Assembly (NCBI GenBank): GCA_049975385.1
Contig: JBNGDO010000093.1
Span: 1-20,025 of the forward strand
Reading direction: 5' to 3'
Length of the DNA: 20,025 bases
Source: DSWT01 sp049975385
Lineage (GTDB): Bacteria; Chloroflexota; Anaerolineae; B4-G1; SLSP01
The notes under the pieces were generated by a model that was not told the DNA's origin, ran no database searches, and worked only from the letters and a program-made list of their open reading frames with translations. The stretch's first letter is position 1. Each line of letters opens with the position of its first letter. Of this stretch, positions 1 through 7,074 are shown one piece after another. The translations under genes and the position numbers were made by a program.

Positions 1-27
1 GTCAGAGACCGGCCACCGCAAGCCAAT

Positions 28-55
28 TTGACAATATTGTCGAGTCTGTTATAAT
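28..55 (+). promoter_or_regulatory. Consensus sigma70-type promoter upstream of the cold-shock gene
   Basis: TTGACA at 28-33 and TATAAT at 50-55 are both perfect hexamers separated by 16 bp, giving a predicted transcript start near 62. A perfect 12-bp palindrome, GACAATATTGTC (30-41), covers most of the -35 element and the start of the spacer, where a repressor could block polymerase. A transcript starting here would meet the terminator at 95-132 before reaching the cold-shock gene. An open frame from the left edge (phase 3) ends at a TAA at 72-74, so the stretch could instead be the tail of an upstream gene; the perfect hexamers argue for a promoter. Confidence 0.65.
30..41. promoter_or_regulatory. 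Candidate operator: 12-bp perfect palindrome over the -35 box
   Basis: GACAATATTGTC reads the same on both strands and overlaps positions 2-6 of the -35 hexamer context. Symmetry plus position fits a homodimeric repressor site. I cannot assign a regulator family to this motif. Confidence 0.35.
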
Positions 56-94
56 CTTGGATGTAGGTGAGTAAAATTTCGAGTTCGTCCACTG

Positions 95-132
95 AAAGAT
101 CTGGAGGTTTTACGATTCCAGATCTTTTTTTT
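95..132 (+). terminator. Intrinsic terminator or attenuator in the cold-shock leader
   Basis: An 11-bp perfect stem (95-105 pairing with 117-127) encloses an 11-nt loop and runs straight into an uninterrupted T-tract (125-132). This is a textbook Rho-independent terminator. It lies between the promoter at 28-55 and the start codon at 192. It may end a roughly 70-nt leader or small RNA, control read-through into the cold-shock gene, or terminate a gene lying off the left edge. Confidence 0.85.
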
Positions 133-191
133 GTAGATTGGCTAGAATTTTTGCTCAAAATAATCAAGTTTAAGTTGAAAGGAAGAGAATT

Positions 192-449
192 GTGAGCAAT
201 CGGGAAACTGGAACTGTCAAGTGGTTCAACGAAGCTAAAGGCTACGGCTTTATCTCACGGGAAGGCCGTGACGATGTCTTTGTTCATTACTCCGCTATTC
301 AGGCGGAAGGTTACAAGACGTTAGGTGAAGGGCAGCGCGTTGAATTCTCCGTAGAGCAAGGCCCTAAGGGGCTACAAGCCACCAATGTGGTGCCTTTGCA
401 GGGTGGTAACACCGTGCAGAGTAGCAATTTGGGGTGGGGGAGTTCATAG
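192..449 (+). CDS. csp: Cold-shock domain protein (CspA family)
   Basis: This is an 85-residue single-stranded RNA/DNA-binding protein of the CspA family, whose members act in the cytoplasm as RNA chaperones that melt secondary structure. The cold-shock fold spans residues 7-67, with the RNP1-type motif KGYGFISREG (16-25) and the RNP2-type motif DVFVHYSAI (28-36). The last 15-18 residues form a low-complexity Gly/Ser/Asn tail, making it longer than the usual 66-70 residues. I chose the GTG at 192 because a GGAAGAG ribosome-binding site lies just upstream (181-187) and the protein then begins exactly before the conserved TGTVKWFN. The gene is flanked by terminators on both sides (95-132 and 510-541), so it is probably monocistronic. 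The long structured leader is typical of cold-shock genes, which are often controlled through their 5' UTR. Confidence 0.95.
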   Translation: MSNRETGTVKWFNEAKGYGFISREGRDDVFVHYSAIQAEGYKTLGEGQRVEFSVEQGPKGLQATNVVPLQGGNTVQSSNLGWGSS

Positions 450-509
450 CAATCGTAGTGGGCAGTGATCCAAAGGCACGACCGGATCACACGCCCCTAA
501 TTTAACAAC

Positions 510-541
510 AAACAGGCCAGCACAAATGCTGGCCTGTTTTT
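510..541 (+). terminator. Strong intrinsic terminator after the cold-shock gene
   Basis: The arms AACAGGCCAGCA (511-522) and TGCTGGCCTGTT (527-538) form a 12-bp perfect GC-rich stem around a CAAA loop, followed by a T-run to 541. It lies 60 bp past the csp stop codon and isolates this gene from downstream sequence. Confidence 0.95.
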
Positions 542-964
542 GCGTCAAGGGCAGTCAGAGTTTCAGAACGTTTGTTCTATATGTATTTTAGTGACTCGTG
601 GGGGGCTTCGTGCTGTGTTCACCCGTGGTTAAGAACCTTACTTCTAAGGTTATGACTTGCACGGTGTGCAAGCGCGAGCCGGCCTCACTAGCATTTGAAC
701 TATGGCGCAACCCTAACGATATGATACAGAGGCTCAGGGCTCTCTAGAGCTTTAACTTTACATAATATACATAGTCGGAAGTTGGAATCGTGTTTAAAGA
801 GACGCTTTTAGAGTTTTGCAGAGCGTTGCGACCCGAGGCTTTTCGTTGCGATTTCTGCGATTTCACAGAAATTCTCAGTGGTTGTGTTAGAAAGGTTTGC
901 TCCATTTCTATGAGAAACGTGTGAGTTCGATCTATAAAAGGTACAGACACCCTCACGATCCCCC
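542..964. other. Gene-poor stretch with two small hairpins and a LexA-like palindrome
   Basis: I see no convincing gene in this 423-bp interval. It contains the palindrome AGAAC-N4-GTTCT (565-578), a 7-bp hairpin AACCTTA/TAAGGTT with a CTTC loop (634-651), and the short palindrome TTGCAC/GTGCAA (657-671). A 70-codon frame exists on the minus strand (744-956, GTG start). It begins 8 bases after the stop of the coiled-coil gene, behind a run of six Gs, but its composition is unlike a folded protein and it has no recognisable domain. The interval is more AT-rich than the flanking genes. It may be the 3' region of the elp3 unit plus spacer. Confidence 0.4.
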
Positions 965-1387
965 CTACGACGAGGTGTTACGTTCTCTCTTCGCTTTTGT
1001 TGTTGTGCTAGACTTTGTTGTGTGTTTGAGATTCTTGCCCCAGTGATCCTCTTTTAGTGCAACAGTTTCATCATTCTCGAGAATGTCGCGCGGCGCGCTG
1101 AGTACGCGTTCATTCGCAAGATGCTGTGAAGCGACCAGCATCCTGAATTCTTCGCGCTCTTGCTCAAGCTGGCGTTCTTCGTATTCCAATGCATCATGCC
1201 ATACTCGCAATTCTTTTTGCCATATCTCAAGTTCAATACTCTTTTCTTGCATTTCTTTTTGTTCTTCAACTAGAGCCGCCCCACGCTTTACGGTCGCACT
1301 GCGCTCCAACCACAGATAAATGAAGAACAGCACGGCCAGCAAAAACAGCACAGCTCCGGCAAGAAACATCACCGCGTCCAGGACCAT
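965..1387 (-). CDS. Small membrane-anchored coiled-coil protein of unknown function
   Basis: A 140-residue protein I do not recognise. Residues 4-27 form one strongly hydrophobic transmembrane helix (AVMFLAGAVLFLLAVLFFIYLW). A long charged helix at about 34-92, rich in Glu, Gln and Lys with heptad-like spacing, is probably a cytoplasmic coiled coil. The tail is basic and Ser/Thr-rich. This is the general shape of a membrane-tethered scaffold or FtsB/LapA-like small protein, but there is no diagnostic motif. The ATG at 1387 is preceded by a good AAAAGGAG site. The gene lies 50 bp downstream of elp3 on the same strand, so co-transcription is likely. Whether it has anything to do with tRNA modification is unknown. 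Confidence 0.75.
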   Translation of the reverse strand: MVLDAVMFLAGAVLFLLAVLFFIYLWLERSATVKRGAALVEEQKEMQEKSIELEIWQKELRVWHDALEYEERQLEQEREEFRMLVASQHLANERVLSAPRDILENDETVALKEDHWGKNLKHTTKSSTTTKAKRERNTSS

Positions 1388-1437
1388 AAGCTCCTTTTCT
1401 CGAGGGATAAAGATGAAATGGACAGCATTCCCGGGTA

Positions 1438-3066
1438 TTATACATCCAACCGACGGATTGGGTAGAGGTCGCCTGCCGTAAAGCCGCGCTCGCGGTAATA
1501 AGGTCGCGTACCTACGGCAGCGATGACGGCTAGTTCGCCAAATCCTGCCTGGCTCGCGATATCTGCGGCGACATTGAGTAGTTGTGTTCCCAGGCCGCGA
1601 TGCTGCACCGCCCCACCCCGCTGTCCTAGAGCTTGCGCTGGTCCGTAGATGTGCAATTCGCGTATCATCGCCGCCTCACGGATTTCGGAAATCGGGAGCA
1701 TATCACGCGATGCTGTGGGCAAAGAGAGCCTCAAGAAACCAGCTAAATGGCCCGAAGGCGTAAGATACTGCAAGAAATGTTCTTGTGTTGTATCGGTAGG
1801 ATAAGATAAGACATCTAATTGAAGCGCTTCTGTTGCCAGCGCTTGCCCTAGAGCAATCTTCTTTCCACGCACCTCGCGACAGCGGATACATTGACAGGCC
1901 AGGTCACGTTCACGCATCTGTGCCTGTACAAGCTGGCGCAGATTGCTCTTAGTTGTTCCGGCAACGATGTACTGGGCAGGGATGTCACGCATCAAGCGAT
2001 TGATACGGCTATAGGGTGGTATCAAGGTCTTGCAACGTACCAACAAGTCGATGAGCACCTCTTCAGAATAAGGCTGGTATTTATCTTGTTTCCAGAGGGT
2101 GTAGAGTTCAGTCCCCTCAAGAAGCGCCGTCGGATAGATTTTGATTTCGTCGGGACGCAAAGCAAGATCATCCCACAACTGCGCGAAGTCTGTCAGGTCC
2201 GACTCAGGCGTTGCGCCATACAGATTGGGCATCCAGTGCAGGACAACCTTGAAACCGGCAAGGCGTAGCAGTCTCACTGCACGGCGGACATCTTCCAGCG
2301 TGTGACCACGCCGATTGAGCGCAAGGATATGGTCATCGCAGCTCTGCACGCCAAGTTGCACTTTCGTTACCGCTTGATGGCGGAGCGCCAACACCTCCTC
2401 TGGTGTAATCCAATCCGGACGTGTCTCCACAACCAGGCCAACGTTACGGCAAGAAGCCGCCTCATTACGTTGCAAAGCTTCATCTAGGGTGGCAGATTCC
2501 GTACCGTTCATCGCATCGAAACAGCGGCGGAGGAAGCGCTCGCGATAGTCGCGCGGGTAGGCGGACCACGTACCACCTAAGATCAACAATTCGACCTTAT
2601 CCGTGGCGTGACCAATAGCCTTGAGGGCTTCAATACGCGCGTGGGTTTGTGCATAAGGATCGTAGTCATTTTGAATAGCGCGGAGGACACCCGGTTCGCC
2701 ATCGAGGTAACTCTTTGGCGCCCCACGTTGCTCTGGGCAAAAGATACACGTCCCCGGACATGGATATGGCTCGGTCAAGACGGCCACCGGCGCGACACCA
2801 GAAATGGTGCGCACGGGACGTCCTCGTAACCGGCGCTCTATCCCTTTATCTTGCACGAGCGCCCCACCCCGCACCACCCGATGGTAAGCGTCCAGCAGTT
2901 GCGATTTAGCATACGTGCCGGTCGCGCTTGGATAGCGCCGGAGAATCGGCGTGATATCGTTTTCACTCGCTGGTAGATCGCGAAGCGCCTGTAATAAATG
3001 TAGGACGTTGTCGCGCTCGCTTGCTTGCGTTAAATCGATTGCTTCAGGAACCCCACCCTTAACCAT
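1438..3066 (-). CDS. elp3: Elp3-type tRNA uridine(34) carboxymethyl-forming enzyme (radical SAM + acetyltransferase)
   Basis: A 542-residue protein with the two-domain Elp3 architecture. Elp3 uses acetyl-CoA and S-adenosylmethionine radical chemistry to install the cm5 group on wobble uridine U34 of tRNAs. The radical SAM cluster motif CPGTCIFC gives C103, C107 and C110, followed by the family-typical PxSYLDGEP segment (about 117-126) and YDPY. The radical SAM barrel runs to about residue 380. The C-terminal GNAT domain (about 455-542) has the acetyl-CoA loop QHRGLGTQLL (488-497) and the closing GTRPYYRERGF (519-529). Like archaeal and other bacterial Elp3 proteins it stands alone, without the other Elongator subunits; the Elp3 of Dehalococcoides, another Chloroflexota member, is structurally characterised. 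The start at 3066 has an AGGTGG site about 9 nt upstream. It is divergent from a Trm9-like methyltransferase. Confidence 0.93.
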   Translation of the reverse strand: MVKGGVPEAIDLTQASERDNVLHLLQALRDLPASENDITPILRRYPSATGTYAKSQLLDAYHRVVRGGALVQDKGIERRLRGRPVRTISGVAPVAVLTEPYPCPGTCIFCPEQRGAPKSYLDGEPGVLRAIQNDYDPYAQTHARIEALKAIGHATDKVELLILGGTWSAYPRDYRERFLRRCFDAMNGTESATLDEALQRNEAASCRNVGLVVETRPDWITPEEVLALRHQAVTKVQLGVQSCDDHILALNRRGHTLEDVRRAVRLLRLAGFKVVLHWMPNLYGATPESDLTDFAQLWDDLALRPDEIKIYPTALLEGTELYTLWKQDKYQPYSEEVLIDLLVRCKTLIPPYSRINRLMRDIPAQYIVAGTTKSNLRQLVQAQMRERDLACQCIRCREVRGKKIALGQALATEALQLDVLSYPTDTTQEHFLQYLTPSGHLAGFLRLSLPTASRDMLPISEIREAAMIRELHIYGPAQALGQRGGAVQHRGLGTQLLNVAADIASQAGFGELAVIAAVGTRPYYRERGFTAGDLYPIRRLDV

Positions 3067-3153
3067 AGTGTCTAACCACCTAACCTTATACCCAACAGGT
3101 AAGAATATGAACGTTTCAGGTTTTTCTGTTCTGATTGATCCGGATTGTAGCGT

Positions 3154-3162
3154 ATTATACCA
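3154..3162 (-). promoter_or_regulatory. Extended -10 promoter for elp3
   Basis: Read on the minus strand, this is TGGTATAAT, a perfect -10 hexamer with an extended TGn element. The best -35 candidate (TTCCGA, 16 bp upstream) is poor, as extended -10 promoters tolerate. The predicted start near 3147 gives a leader of about 80 nt before the elp3 ATG. Confidence 0.55.
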
Positions 3163-3218
3163 CTGCTACATCTCATCGGAAGTTATAAAGAAGCTCTTCC
3201 AAACGGTTTGAATTTGCC

Positions 3219-3246
3219 TTGCCACTCGTACAAATTCGACTATACT
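3219..3246 (+). promoter_or_regulatory. Promoter for the methyltransferase unit, apparently leaderless
   Basis: TTGCCA (3219-3224) and TATACT (3241-3246) are separated by 16 bp. The expected transcript start (about 3252-3254) coincides with the ATG at 3254, and no Shine-Dalgarno sequence lies between the -10 box and that ATG. The first gene of this operon is therefore probably translated from a leaderless mRNA. Confidence 0.55.
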
Positions 3247-3253
3247 TTGCGCT

Positions 3254-3985
3254 ATGCGCGGAGAAGTCATAAATCGATTGAATAACCTTAATCGCACCTT
3301 CTACGAAGCGCTAGCCGAGGTTTTTGCTGCCTCCAGAGGAGCAAAAGAACCAGGGTTGGAGCGCGTCTTTGAACAAATGCAGCCGGGTGCACGTGTGCTC
3401 GATCTGGGATGCGGGCAGGGACGGGTAGCGGCGATGCTGCCGGCGGGATGCGAGTATGTGGGTATGGATTTTTCCACTGAAATGCTCGCGATTGCAGAAC
3501 GCGCCGCGAATGCGGACGTGAGCGTGGAACAGCTCTCGAGCGCACCCCATTTCGTCGTTGGAGATTTGCTCGATCCAGAGTGGCCCACGCTGCTTCCCAG
3601 TGATGCAGATTGGGTCATCCTCCGCGCCGTTTTACATCACATTCCTGGCGAGGAAAGGCGCCAGAGCGTGGTCAAACGTGCGGCGGGATGCCTCGCGCCG
3701 TATGGACGCCTGCTGCTCGCCAATTGGCAATTCTTGGAGATTGAACGCCTGCGCCGCCGGTTACTGTCCTGGGATGTTGTAGGCTTGCAGGCAGACGACG
3801 TTGAACCAGGCGACTATTTGCTGGACTGGCAACGTGAAGGATACGGCATACGCTACGTGCATCTTATCGACGAAGACGAAACGGTATCCCTGGCAACGTA
3901 TGCTGGTTTGACCATAGAAACTCTATTCCGTGCCGACGGGCATAACAATAATCTGACGCTGTACGCAGTGCTGCGTAAAACCTGA
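3254..3985 (+). CDS. Class I SAM methyltransferase, Trm9/ALKBH8-like
   Basis: A 243-residue Rossmann-fold methyltransferase. Motif I is VLDLGCGQGR (48-57), followed by an acidic turn YVGMDFS (68-74). The segment RAVLHHIPGEERRQ (about 125-138) and the following strand GRLLLANWQF match the Trm9/ALKBH8 pattern of xVxHHxxxxERR...GxxLIYxW. After it comes PGDYLLDWQR ... IRYVHLIDEDE (about 180-205), which resembles the GDxxVPW...RYYHxxxEGEL region of Trm9. Trm9 methylates cm5U34 to mcm5U34, the step after Elp3, and elp3 is the divergent neighbour. The domain call is secure; the tRNA-wobble role is inferred from residual similarity plus context. The ATG at 3254 appears leaderless. It ends 15 bp before the PA14 gene, so the two are probably co-transcribed. 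The alternative is a small-molecule or other RNA methyltransferase. Confidence 0.85.
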   Translation: MRGEVINRLNNLNRTFYEALAEVFAASRGAKEPGLERVFEQMQPGARVLDLGCGQGRVAAMLPAGCEYVGMDFSTEMLAIAERAANADVSVEQLSSAPHFVVGDLLDPEWPTLLPSDADWVILRAVLHHIPGEERRQSVVKRAAGCLAPYGRLLLANWQFLEIERLRRRLLSWDVVGLQADDVEPGDYLLDWQREGYGIRYVHLIDEDETVSLATYAGLTIETLFRADGHNNNLTLYAVLRKT

Positions 3986-4000
3986 TTTAGAGGGTGAAGG

Positions 4001-5845
4001 ATGAAACCACAACGTACTCCCAGGACCGCAAGTTGTTTGTATATGCTTGGTTTTCTATCGGGGCTCGCCTTTATTATCCTATGCGGTAGTTCTGCGGCTT
4101 ACAATCAACTCAGCAACACGCAGTCAGAAAACAAGATCGCTGAAGCAATCGCAGAAGACTCCTCCCCGGACGATTTTCTTCAATCGACGACATCACCGAT
4201 TGGAGATATTGATGTCGCAATCCTATATGAGACCAATGAGTTCTCCGTGCAAGCTCTGGATATTGAACCGGGGACTGAAGTCGTAGTTCGTATGGAGCAT
4301 AAAGGGCGTGTGGTAGCCACTAAAACCGATACAGCTAATGAAATAAGCAGTATTGAGGTGCGTTTTGAACGGCTACAAGAAATGGTTCCCCTCGAAAATG
4401 TGGATTTTGTCGTTAGCGTAGGTGATGCGGAGAAACGAAAGACATATGAGATTCCCCCATCTGGCTATGCAAATAATGCGCCAACGCCAACACAGCAGCC
4501 GACTCAACCCACCGACACCCCAACACCTTCACCAACCATATCGCCACCATCTCCTACACTACCCGATACAGCTACGCCCATCCCCACGCGAACCCCAACT
4601 CCGACCCCCACCCCTGTGCCCGTGGAATCGTTCTACCCAAACTGGCGCGCAGAGTATTATAACAACGTTACATGGGGAAATCAGCCAGTTGTCATCGGGG
4701 ATAATCAGAACATTGCCTTCAATTGGGGCGAGAATTCTCCGGCGCCTGGCGCAATAGGGCAAAACTGGTTCTCGGTTCGTTGGACACGGCGTGTCGTTTT
4801 ACCGGAAGGATATTACACATTCGTGCTGAGCGCCGACGACCAGGCAGAAGTCTACATGAATGGACAGAAGCTCATTTCGTATGCAGGCAAAGCACCGGCC
4901 GTCAATCGGGTATCGCGATACGTGCAAGGCTTTGAGCCCATCGAGTTTGAAGTCAAGTACATTGAATACTGGGGAAACGCACATATCCAGTTCTACTGGG
5001 AATATGAGAAACAAGACTGTTGCTGGATGATAACGTACTATCATAACCCTGTTATTTCCGAAGAGCCACTGTATAATGAATCTGTAACGGGTGGGGATCT
5101 GCGTGTATCTTGGGATGACAGAGAAGCGGAGATTTGGCAACATGTAGGTTATGGGAATCCTTTCTCTGCGCGTATAACGCGAGAACTTCAAGCCCCTGAG
5201 CGCCCGGGGAATTACTACCTTTGTGTCTATGCCCAAGACAACGTGAGGTTGTGGTTAGACCACAACCAACTAATATCCCAGTGCAACTGTGGCGAACGCA
5301 GTTGCTTGATTTGCAATCGCGTATATCTCGGGAAAAATCCGCTACATCAGGTCAGCCTCGAATATTTCCACACACTGGGCGCGCCATTTCTAGGCGTTCT
5401 GACTGTGCCGGCCAAAGCGGGCGAGCCCTGGATCGGCACTTTCTTTGATAATCCCGACCTGGCAGGTCCGCCAGTGGTCGTGCGAACAGCCCCAAACATC
5501 GACTTCGACTGGGCGCAATTTGCACCGCCGGATACGGGTTTGAACTACGATCATTTTTCTGTGCGTTGGCAGCGCACAATGGAACTGGTGTACGGCCAGT
5601 ATCAATTCCACGTGATTGTCGATGACGGCGCGCGATTGCGCGTCAATGGACGCACGCTCATCGATCAATGGGCCGTTGGCGATGCTCGCCAGTTTACGGC
5701 CACGTATGACGTTTGGGGAAGCTCAGAGATGGCACAGATCGAATTGGACTACTACGACAATACCATTATGGCGGTGGCCAAACTTTGGTGGGATGCTCCG
5801 CCGGCTACGCCTACCCCTACGCCCACAATGACGCCAGATCCATGA
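4001..5845 (+). CDS. Secreted PA14-repeat protein with Pro/Thr linkers
   Basis: A 614-residue exported or membrane-anchored protein. Residues 1-10 are basic and 11-33 hydrophobic, a signal peptide or N-terminal anchor. Residues 60-155 form a small beta-rich domain. A Pro/Thr-rich linker follows (about 159-208), then three PA14-like modules: 214-336 (YYNNVTWG, FSVRWTRRV, DDQAEVYMNG), a divergent Cys-rich copy at 343-470, and 476-598 (FFDNPDLAG, FSVRWQRTM, DDGARLRVNG). It ends in a PTPTPT tail. PA14 modules usually bind carbohydrate or mediate surface adhesion, so extracellular glycan binding is a reasonable inference. The middle copy lacks the clear VRW and DDG signatures and carries seven Cys (340-438), suggesting disulfides. 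The ATG at 4001 follows an AGGGTGAAGG site. The TGA overlaps the next start as ATGA. Confidence 0.88.
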   Translation: MKPQRTPRTASCLYMLGFLSGLAFIILCGSSAAYNQLSNTQSENKIAEAIAEDSSPDDFLQSTTSPIGDIDVAILYETNEFSVQALDIEPGTEVVVRMEHKGRVVATKTDTANEISSIEVRFERLQEMVPLENVDFVVSVGDAEKRKTYEIPPSGYANNAPTPTQQPTQPTDTPTPSPTISPPSPTLPDTATPIPTRTPTPTPTPVPVESFYPNWRAEYYNNVTWGNQPVVIGDNQNIAFNWGENSPAPGAIGQNWFSVRWTRRVVLPEGYYTFVLSADDQAEVYMNGQKLISYAGKAPAVNRVSRYVQGFEPIEFEVKYIEYWGNAHIQFYWEYEKQDCCWMITYYHNPVISEEPLYNESVTGGDLRVSWDDREAEIWQHVGYGNPFSARITRELQAPERPGNYYLCVYAQDNVRLWLDHNQLISQCNCGERSCLICNRVYLGKNPLHQVSLEYFHTLGAPFLGVLTVPAKAGEPWIGTFFDNPDLAGPPVVVRTAPNIDFDWAQFAPPDTGLNYDHFSVRWQRTMELVYGQYQFHVIVDDGARLRVNGRTLIDQWAVGDARQFTATYDVWGSSEMAQIELDYYDNTIMAVAKLWWDAPPATPTPTPTMTPDP

Positions 5846-7074
5846 GCATTGCCGCTTTCGACTTGCTTCTCAAAGGCGGGTACCTCATCGATCCCGCCAA
5901 CCACGTTGACGCGTGCCAAGACGTGGCGATTAAAGGCTCGAACATCGCGCGGGTAGCGGCAAACATCCCGACTTCAGACGCGGCCCTCGTCGTAGACGTG
6001 ACCGGACACATCGTTACTCCAGGTATTGTGGACATCCACACGCACGTCTACCCTTTCGTTCCAACCAAAGATGCTTACGTCGGCACAGTCAACGCCGACG
6101 CGCACATGCTCGCTTCCGGTGTCACCACAACCGTGGATGCAGGGACAGTTGGCTGGCGGCACTTTCCTGATTTCAAAACACACTACATCGATAGATCCCA
6201 GGTGCGCATCCTGGCGTTCCTCAATATCGCCGACCAGGGCATGGTAAACTGCACCTCGGAACAAGACGTCAACGCGATGCAGCCAGAAATCGTCGCGGCT
6301 GTAGCTGAGGCCTACCCAGACATCATTGTGGGGATCAAGACAGCGCACTACTGGACGAAGCTGCCCTGGGACGCGGAACACCCGCCGTGGACTTCGGTCG
6401 AGTGCGCAGTGGAGGCAGGCGAACTCTGTGGCAAACCGGTAATGGTCGATTTCTGGCCGCGCCCGCCAGAACGTTCCTACCCTGAGTTGATCCTAGAAAA
6501 GCTACGGCCCGGCGACATTCACACGCACGTCTTCGCGCAGCAGTTCCCCATTATCGACCCAAATGGAAAGGTCTACGATTATATGTTCGCCGCGCGAGAC
6601 CGTGGGGTTATCTTCGATCTGGGCCACGGCGCGGGTAGTTTCTGGTTTCGCAATGCGGCTCCGGCGCTGGCTGCTGGGTTCCCGCCTGATTCGATCAGCA
6701 CAGACTTGCACATGGGCAACGTTAATGGGCCGGTTGTTAGCATGCTTAACACAATGTCGAAGTATCTGAGTATGGGGATGCCACTTCAGGAGGTTATCTT
6801 CCGCTCTACGGTGACACCGGCACGCGAGATCGGCCGCCCCGAGTTAGGGACATTGACCGTCGGTGCAGAAGCCGACGTCGCCGTTTTTGAGTTCCGCGAG
6901 GGTACATTTGGGTTTACCGACTGTGGGCAGGCGAAAATCGTCGGTAGCAAGAAGCTGGAATGTGCGATGACGCTGCGAGCTGGGGAAATTGTATATGACC
7001 CCACCGGCCTAAGTATGCCCGAATGGCAGCACGCCCCTGAATCCTACTGGAAAATGCCCGACGTTCAACCTTAA
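5842..7074 (+). CDS. Amidohydrolase-superfamily metallohydrolase (dihydroorotase/deacetylase-like)
   Basis: A 410-residue cytoplasmic TIM-barrel hydrolase of the amidohydrolase superfamily, nearest to the dihydroorotase-like 'amidohydrolase/deacetylase' group. Visible elements: strand-1 metal motif DIHTH (H66, H68), candidate carboxylated lysine K166 in GIKTAHYW, DIHTHVF (H227, H229), DLGHG and STDLH (D288). At the usual third-histidine position after strand 5 the sequence reads MVDFWPRP, with D203, so one metal ligand differs from the classical set. The flanking beta-sandwich runs from FDLLLKGGYLIDP to AMTLRAGEIVYD. I chose the ATG at 5842, not an in-frame ATG at 5713 inside the PA14 gene, because homology begins here and ATG overlaps the upstream TGA (ATGA), implying translational coupling. 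The substrate is unknown. The final TAA shares bases with the stop of the convergent gene. Confidence 0.88.
   Translation: MSIAAFDLLLKGGYLIDPANHVDACQDVAIKGSNIARVAANIPTSDAALVVDVTGHIVTPGIVDIHTHVYPFVPTKDAYVGTVNADAHMLASGVTTTVDAGTVGWRHFPDFKTHYIDRSQVRILAFLNIADQGMVNCTSEQDVNAMQPEIVAAVAEAYPDIIVGIKTAHYWTKLPWDAEHPPWTSVECAVEAGELCGKPVMVDFWPRPPERSYPELILEKLRPGDIHTHVFAQQFPIIDPNGKVYDYMFAARDRGVIFDLGHGAGSFWFRNAAPALAAGFPPDSISTDLHMGNVNGPVVSMLNTMSKYLSMGMPLQEVIFRSTVTPAREIGRPELGTLTVGAEADVAVFEFREGTFGFTDCGQAKIVGSKKLECAMTLRAGEIVYDPTGLSMPEWQHAPESYWKMPDVQP

Noticed and set aside
634..651. Hairpin AACCTTA-CTTC-TAAGGTT as a terminator or tRNA arm
   Set aside because: No T-tract on either strand and no surrounding cloverleaf fold.
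744..956. 70-codon minus-strand frame with a GTG start after a G-run
   Set aside because: No domain and a Ser/Lys/Gln-rich, low-complexity composition. The G-run is too close to the GTG for a normal ribosome-binding site. Not excluded, but unsupported.
2951..3211. 86-codon plus-strand frame covering the elp3 5' end and the divergent promoter region
   Set aside because: It is antisense to conserved elp3 sequence and crosses both promoters, with no coding signal.
5713..5841. 43-codon upstream extension of the amidohydrolase
   Set aside because: It overlaps the PA14 coding region and adds sequence with no homology; the ATGA start at 5842 is the natural one.
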